The position numbers and the translations under genes are program-made. Positions 5,210-7,916 of a DNA stretch of 7,916 nucleotides are shown here, in pieces. The stretch spans positions 1-7,916 of the forward strand of contig JAEZGB010000159.1 of the NCBI GenBank assembly GCA_023437485.1, given 5' to 3'. The stretch is from Bacteroidota bacterium (GTDB taxonomy: Bacteria; Bacteroidota; Bacteroidia; Flavobacteriales; Flavobacteriaceae). The notes below the pieces were generated by a model. That model was given only the letters and a program-made list of their open reading frames with translations. It did no database searches and was not told the DNA's origin. Within the stretch, counting starts at the first letter, position 1. Every line of letters begins with the position of its first letter.

Positions 5210-6265
5210 TTAAACTGAAAACTTACGATCGTAGTTAACCATCAGGTCCACAAACCGGCTGTAGCTTTCCAGTCCCTCGTCCTGGCTGTTGATCTTGAGG
5301 AAATTATCGTAAAAAAGGTGGAAACCTGTTTCGATGAAGCTTTCATAGCGCGCCCAGAAATCGCGGCTTTCCCTAAAATTGGCACGAACGCCATCATTTA
5401 CGGTGCCCAAAAGTTCCAGCATCAATTCAGGATTTCGGGCTTCCCAATTGGAAAGGCAATACCGCAAAGCCGTGGTCAGTGCCGAATAACGGATATACGG
5501 GTCGTCGTTTTCAAGCGCGGCCATGTACCCGATAAAGTTTGCCTCACTTTCTGAGGCGTAACCAATCTGGTGCGCCATCTCATGAGCCGAGGTCATCGGG
5601 AGCGAATACCGCGGCAGGAGTGCGTTGACATTTGATTCATGAGTAAACGGGTTCAGGTAACCGGCAAAACCCATATAAGTAAGCGGCAGGCTGATAATTG
5701 AATTCTTGTTGCTTGGAGTTCCGTATTCGAGAAAATCGAGCCTCTTTGAAAGTTTTTCATACCCCTTTACGTTAAGCTCAAAAATTTTTTCATTCGAATG
5801 CGGAACGATAACTTTTTTAGCCGAATCGGCCGTAATTTCCACATGCAGCGCATTGGTACGTTCAATGAGCCCGCGTGTAAACGCAAGCAGGTCATCGTTT
5901 GAATACTCAGTGCCGATGTCCAGCTTGTCGTGCAAGTCCACCCGATGGTAATTGAGCCCCCAGGACAGATTGAACAACAGATAAAAAACGGATAGTGAAG
6001 ATAATGTGGCCAATACCGAATTTCTCCAGGTGATGTTTTTGCGATGCCGGTAAATTCTGGACATCAGCCAAAAAATAAGCAAGCCGTAAAGAATATCTCC
6101 CACTGAAAATGGGATCCAACCGAACATCAGGCGCATCAACGATGAAATCACGGGAAAAATGCCGGTGCTGTAAACGCGCTCCACAACATTGGGAAAAAGT
6201 GAGAGTACCTGCAAAAGAACAAGCTGCACCACGAGCATGATGGGCCAAAAATACTTTCGGGACAT
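5210..6265 (-). CDS. DUF3810 family membrane protein, zinc-metallopeptidase-like
   Basis: A 351-residue protein from the ATG at 6265. Three hydrophobic helices lie in the N-terminal third (about 5-25, 53-72 and 84-104), followed by a mainly soluble domain. That domain holds HEMAH (228-232) and then SESEANF (238-244), a gluzincin-like HExxH plus downstream Glu pattern (E239 or E241) that fits Zn2+ binding and proteolysis. The run PFTHESNVN (206-214) precedes it. No substrate is known to me for DUF3810. The frame is open back to 6325, but that would overlap the divergent dipeptidase frame and its promoter. A near-consensus -7 box lies just before 6265, and the sequence from MSRKYFWPIM makes a clean N-terminal helix, so I prefer 6265. 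The gene converges on the NDH-2/DUF389 remnant unit. Confidence 0.88.
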   Translation of the reverse strand: MSRKYFWPIMLVVQLVLLQVLSLFPNVVERVYSTGIFPVISSLMRLMFGWIPFSVGDILYGLLIFWLMSRIYRHRKNITWRNSVLATLSSLSVFYLLFNLSWGLNYHRVDLHDKLDIGTEYSNDDLLAFTRGLIERTNALHVEITADSAKKVIVPHSNEKIFELNVKGYEKLSKRLDFLEYGTPSNKNSIISLPLTYMGFAGYLNPFTHESNVNALLPRYSLPMTSAHEMAHQIGYASESEANFIGYMAALENDDPYIRYSALTTALRYCLSNWEARNPELMLELLGTVNDGVRANFRESRDFWARYESFIETGFHLFYDNFLKINSQDEGLESYSRFVDLMVNYDRKFSV

Positions 6266-6277
6266 GCGGTTTTTGCG

Positions 6278-6285
6278 TAAAGATA
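6278..6285 (-). promoter_or_regulatory. -7-like box for the DUF3810 gene
   Basis: On the minus strand TATCTTTA matches TAnnTTTG at all fixed positions except the last. It lies 12 bp before the chosen ATG at 6265, giving a very short leader. TTTTTG on the same strand lies 15 bp upstream, closer than the usual 19 bp. Confidence 0.35.
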
Positions 6286-6308
6286 AGAAGTCATTCTGAG
6301 CAAAAATG

Positions 6309-6316
6309 TACCTTTG
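6309..6316 (+). promoter_or_regulatory. -7 promoter box for the dipeptidase gene
   Basis: TACCTTTG matches TAnnTTTG exactly. It sits inside the longer open frame that begins with the ATG at 6306, so transcripts from it would start near 6322 and could only use the ATG at 6336. I see no convincing -33 TTTG at the normal spacing. Confidence 0.5.
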
Positions 6317-6335
6317 GCATTCCAATCAAAAAATC

Positions 6336-7799
6336 ATGAACCAAGAAATCCGAAACCTCGAACCCAAAGCACTCTGGAACAAATTCGCCGACCTCAATGC
6401 CGTGCCGCGCCCCTCAAAAAAGGAAGGCCGCGTCATCGAATTCATGAAGGAATTCGGCAAGAGCCTGGGCCTCGAGACTTTTGAAGACGAGATCCGCAAC
6501 GTCATCATCCGCAAACCCGCCACGCCGGGGATGGAAAACCGCAAACCCATCGTCATGCAGGGCCACCTGGACATGGTACACCAAAAAAATAACGATACGC
6601 AATTTGATTTTGATACCCAGGGCATTGACATGTATGTTGACGGAGATTGGGTCCGTGCCCGCGGAACAACGCTCGGCGCCGACAATGGCCTTGGCGTCGC
6701 TACCATCATGGCCATCCTCGAATCCAAAGATACTCCGCACCCGGCGCTCGAGGCGCTCTTTACCATCGACGAGGAAACCGGGATGACCGGCGCGCTTAAC
6801 CTCAAGGGCGGCGTGCTGCAGGGCGAGATCCTGCTCAATCTTGATACCGAAGAGGACGATGAGATTGACATCGGTTGTGCGGGCGGCGTTGACGTTACCG
6901 CGACCCGCGCCTATAATGAAGAGGAAACGCCCGAGGGATCGGTGGGTTACACCATCAGGGTAAAAGGCCTTAGCGGCGGTCATTCGGGGATGGACATCCA
7001 CAAGGGCCTTGGCAATGCCAACAAGATCATGAACCGTTTGCTGTTTGACGGCTTTGAGAATTTCGGGTTGCAGATTGCCGAAATTGACGGCGGAAGCCTT
7101 CGCAACGCCATTCCTCGGGAAAGCGTCGCCAAGGTAATTATCGCATCGATTTACGACGAGGCATTCGTCTTTGACATGCAGGAAATCATCGGCGACATCA
7201 GAGCCGAGTTCAAAACCACCGAACCCAACCTGGTCATCGAGATCGAAAAATCCGAACTTCCCGCTAAGGTCATGGACCTGGGCGTTCAGGAAGGGCTTCT
7301 CCGGGCTCTTTACGCGGCGCACAACGGCGTTTACCGAATGAGCCCCGATATGGCCGATCTGGTCGAGACCTCCAACAACATCGCGCGCGTGGTGGTGAAG
7401 GACGGACAGATTTCGGTGGGATGCCTTACGCGGAGTTCGGTGGAAAGTTCAAAATTCGACTTGGCCAACGCGCTTCGATCGGCGTTTGAACTTATGGGTT
7501 GCGAGGTCACTTTTACCGGCAGTTACCCGGGCTGGACGCCAAATGTCAATTCCGAAATCCTCAAAGTCCTGGTCGATATCTACAAAAAGCAGAACAACCA
7601 GGAGCCTCGTGTGGTCGCCTGTCACGCAGGACTTGAATGCGGTATCATCGGTACGAATTACCCAAAAATGGAAATGATTTCCTTTGGCCCGACCATCCAC
7701 GGCGCGCATTCGCCCGATGAGCGTGCGAGCATTTCATCGGCACAGAAATACTGGAAGTTTGTGCTGGAGATCCTTGAAAATATTCCGGAGAGGAATTAG
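6336..7799 (+). CDS. pepD: Aminoacyl-histidine dipeptidase (peptidase D, M20 family)
   Basis: A 487-residue cytoplasmic di-zinc exopeptidase that cleaves dipeptides such as Xaa-His (carnosine-type). It is almost the same length as E. coli PepD. The metal-site residues line up: GHLDMV (76-81, His77 and the catalytic Asp79), GADNG (114-118, bridging Asp116), IDEETGM (144-150, base Glu146 and ligand Glu147), LNLDTEE (167-173, Asp170) and IHGAHSPDE (454-462, His458). GLSGGHSGMDIH (211-222) belongs to the lid or dimerisation domain. The frame is open from 6306 (ten more residues), but a perfect -7 box at 6309-6316 and the family-typical start MNQEIRNLEP support 6336. No partner gene follows in the window; its TAG stop runs straight into an 8-bp-phased repeat. 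Confidence 0.96.
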   Translation: MNQEIRNLEPKALWNKFADLNAVPRPSKKEGRVIEFMKEFGKSLGLETFEDEIRNVIIRKPATPGMENRKPIVMQGHLDMVHQKNNDTQFDFDTQGIDMYVDGDWVRARGTTLGADNGLGVATIMAILESKDTPHPALEALFTIDEETGMTGALNLKGGVLQGEILLNLDTEEDDEIDIGCAGGVDVTATRAYNEEETPEGSVGYTIRVKGLSGGHSGMDIHKGLGNANKIMNRLLFDGFENFGLQIAEIDGGSLRNAIPRESVAKVIIASIYDEAFVFDMQEIIGDIRAEFKTTEPNLVIEIEKSELPAKVMDLGVQEGLLRALYAAHNGVYRMSPDMADLVETSNNIARVVVKDGQISVGCLTRSSVESSKFDLANALRSAFELMGCEVTFTGSYPGWTPNVNSEILKVLVDIYKKQNNQEPRVVACHAGLECGIIGTNYPKMEMISFGPTIHGAHSPDERASISSAQKYWKFVLEILENIPERN

Positions 7800-7896
7800 C
7801 CAATTAGCGAATTTGAAAATTAGGAAATGTACCAATTACCTTAAAAGATTCTTTGGAGGTAATTGGTACATTGTTACATTATACAAGTGGTACATT
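7793..7896. repeat. Degenerate 8-bp-phased repeat after pepD
   Basis: Read on a fixed 8-bp grid from 7793, the sequence gives GAATTAGC, CAATTAGC, GAATTTGA, AAATTAGG, AAATGTAC and CAATTACC (up to 7840). It resumes on the same grid with GGTACATT (7865), GTTACATT (7873), ATACAAGT (7881) and GGTACATT (7889). The first octamer includes the pepD stop codon. Copies are degenerate, so this is pattern reading by eye, but the exact grid holds over about 100 bp. Confidence 0.55.
7826..7872. repeat. 16-bp perfect inverted repeat downstream of pepD
   Basis: AATGTACCAATTACCT (7826-7841) is exactly complementary to AGGTAATTGGTACATT (7857-7872), with a 15-nt loop. A second small inverted repeat (AAAGA 7844-7848, TCTTT 7850-7854) lies in the loop. 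The hairpin is AT-rich and not followed by a T run, so it is not a classical intrinsic terminator. It may protect the 3' end of the pepD mRNA or simply result from the phased repeat. Confidence 0.85.
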
Positions 7897-7916
7897 AGCT
7901 TCTCAGCCCCCTATAT

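Noticed and set aside
6414..7322. 302-residue minus-strand frame inside pepD
   Set aside because: It is a shadow of pepD caused by GC-rich third codon positions; the plus strand carries all PepD metal-site motifs.
7826..7872. Rho-independent terminator of pepD
   Set aside because: The hairpin is AT-rich with a 15-nt loop and is not followed by a T run, so I list it only as an inverted repeat.

Overview
The window looks like a chromosomal segment from a flavobacterium (Bacteroidota, Flavobacteriales), with a fairly high GC content for that group. This rests on family resemblance: the DUF4268 and DUF3810 proteins, a long acyltransferase with the sequence FPQGT, and an ECF sigma factor followed by a four-helix membrane protein. 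It also rests on promoter boxes of the Bacteroidota type (TTTG, about 19 bp, TAnnTTTG) just before several starts, and on the lack of strong Shine-Dalgarno sites. No species can be named.

Layout: 1-536 has no gene and holds two and a half copies of a 212-233 bp repeat built from 7-bp motifs. 537-968 (minus) is a DUF4268 protein, divergent from a Nudix CoA-pyrophosphatase-like hydrolase (1008-1643, plus). A PlsC-like acyltransferase follows (1690-2493, plus). Its stop codon overlaps the stop of a convergent pair: a four-helix membrane protein (2490-3122, minus) and, 2 bp upstream of it, an ECF sigma factor (3125-3619, minus). A type II NADH dehydrogenase (3741-5045, plus) diverges from the sigma factor. 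Directly behind it, overlapping by ATGA, is a frameshifted and truncated remnant that I read as a DUF389 membrane-protein gene (5042-5203). A DUF3810 membrane zinc-metallopeptidase-like protein (5210-6265, minus) and an M20-family aminoacyl-histidine dipeptidase (6336-7799, plus) diverge from a 70-bp gap. 7800-7916 is non-coding, with an 8-bp-phased repeat and a 16-bp inverted repeat.

Most genes are housekeeping: CoA or nucleotide clean-up, phospholipid acylation, NADH oxidation and dipeptide breakdown. The one clear regulatory unit is the sigma factor with its membrane partner, which may work as a membrane-stress sigma/anti-sigma pair with an autoregulated promoter. I see no phage, transposase, CRISPR, toxin or defence module. 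The least explained parts are the repeat-built intergenic regions at both ends and the gene remnant behind the NADH dehydrogenase.
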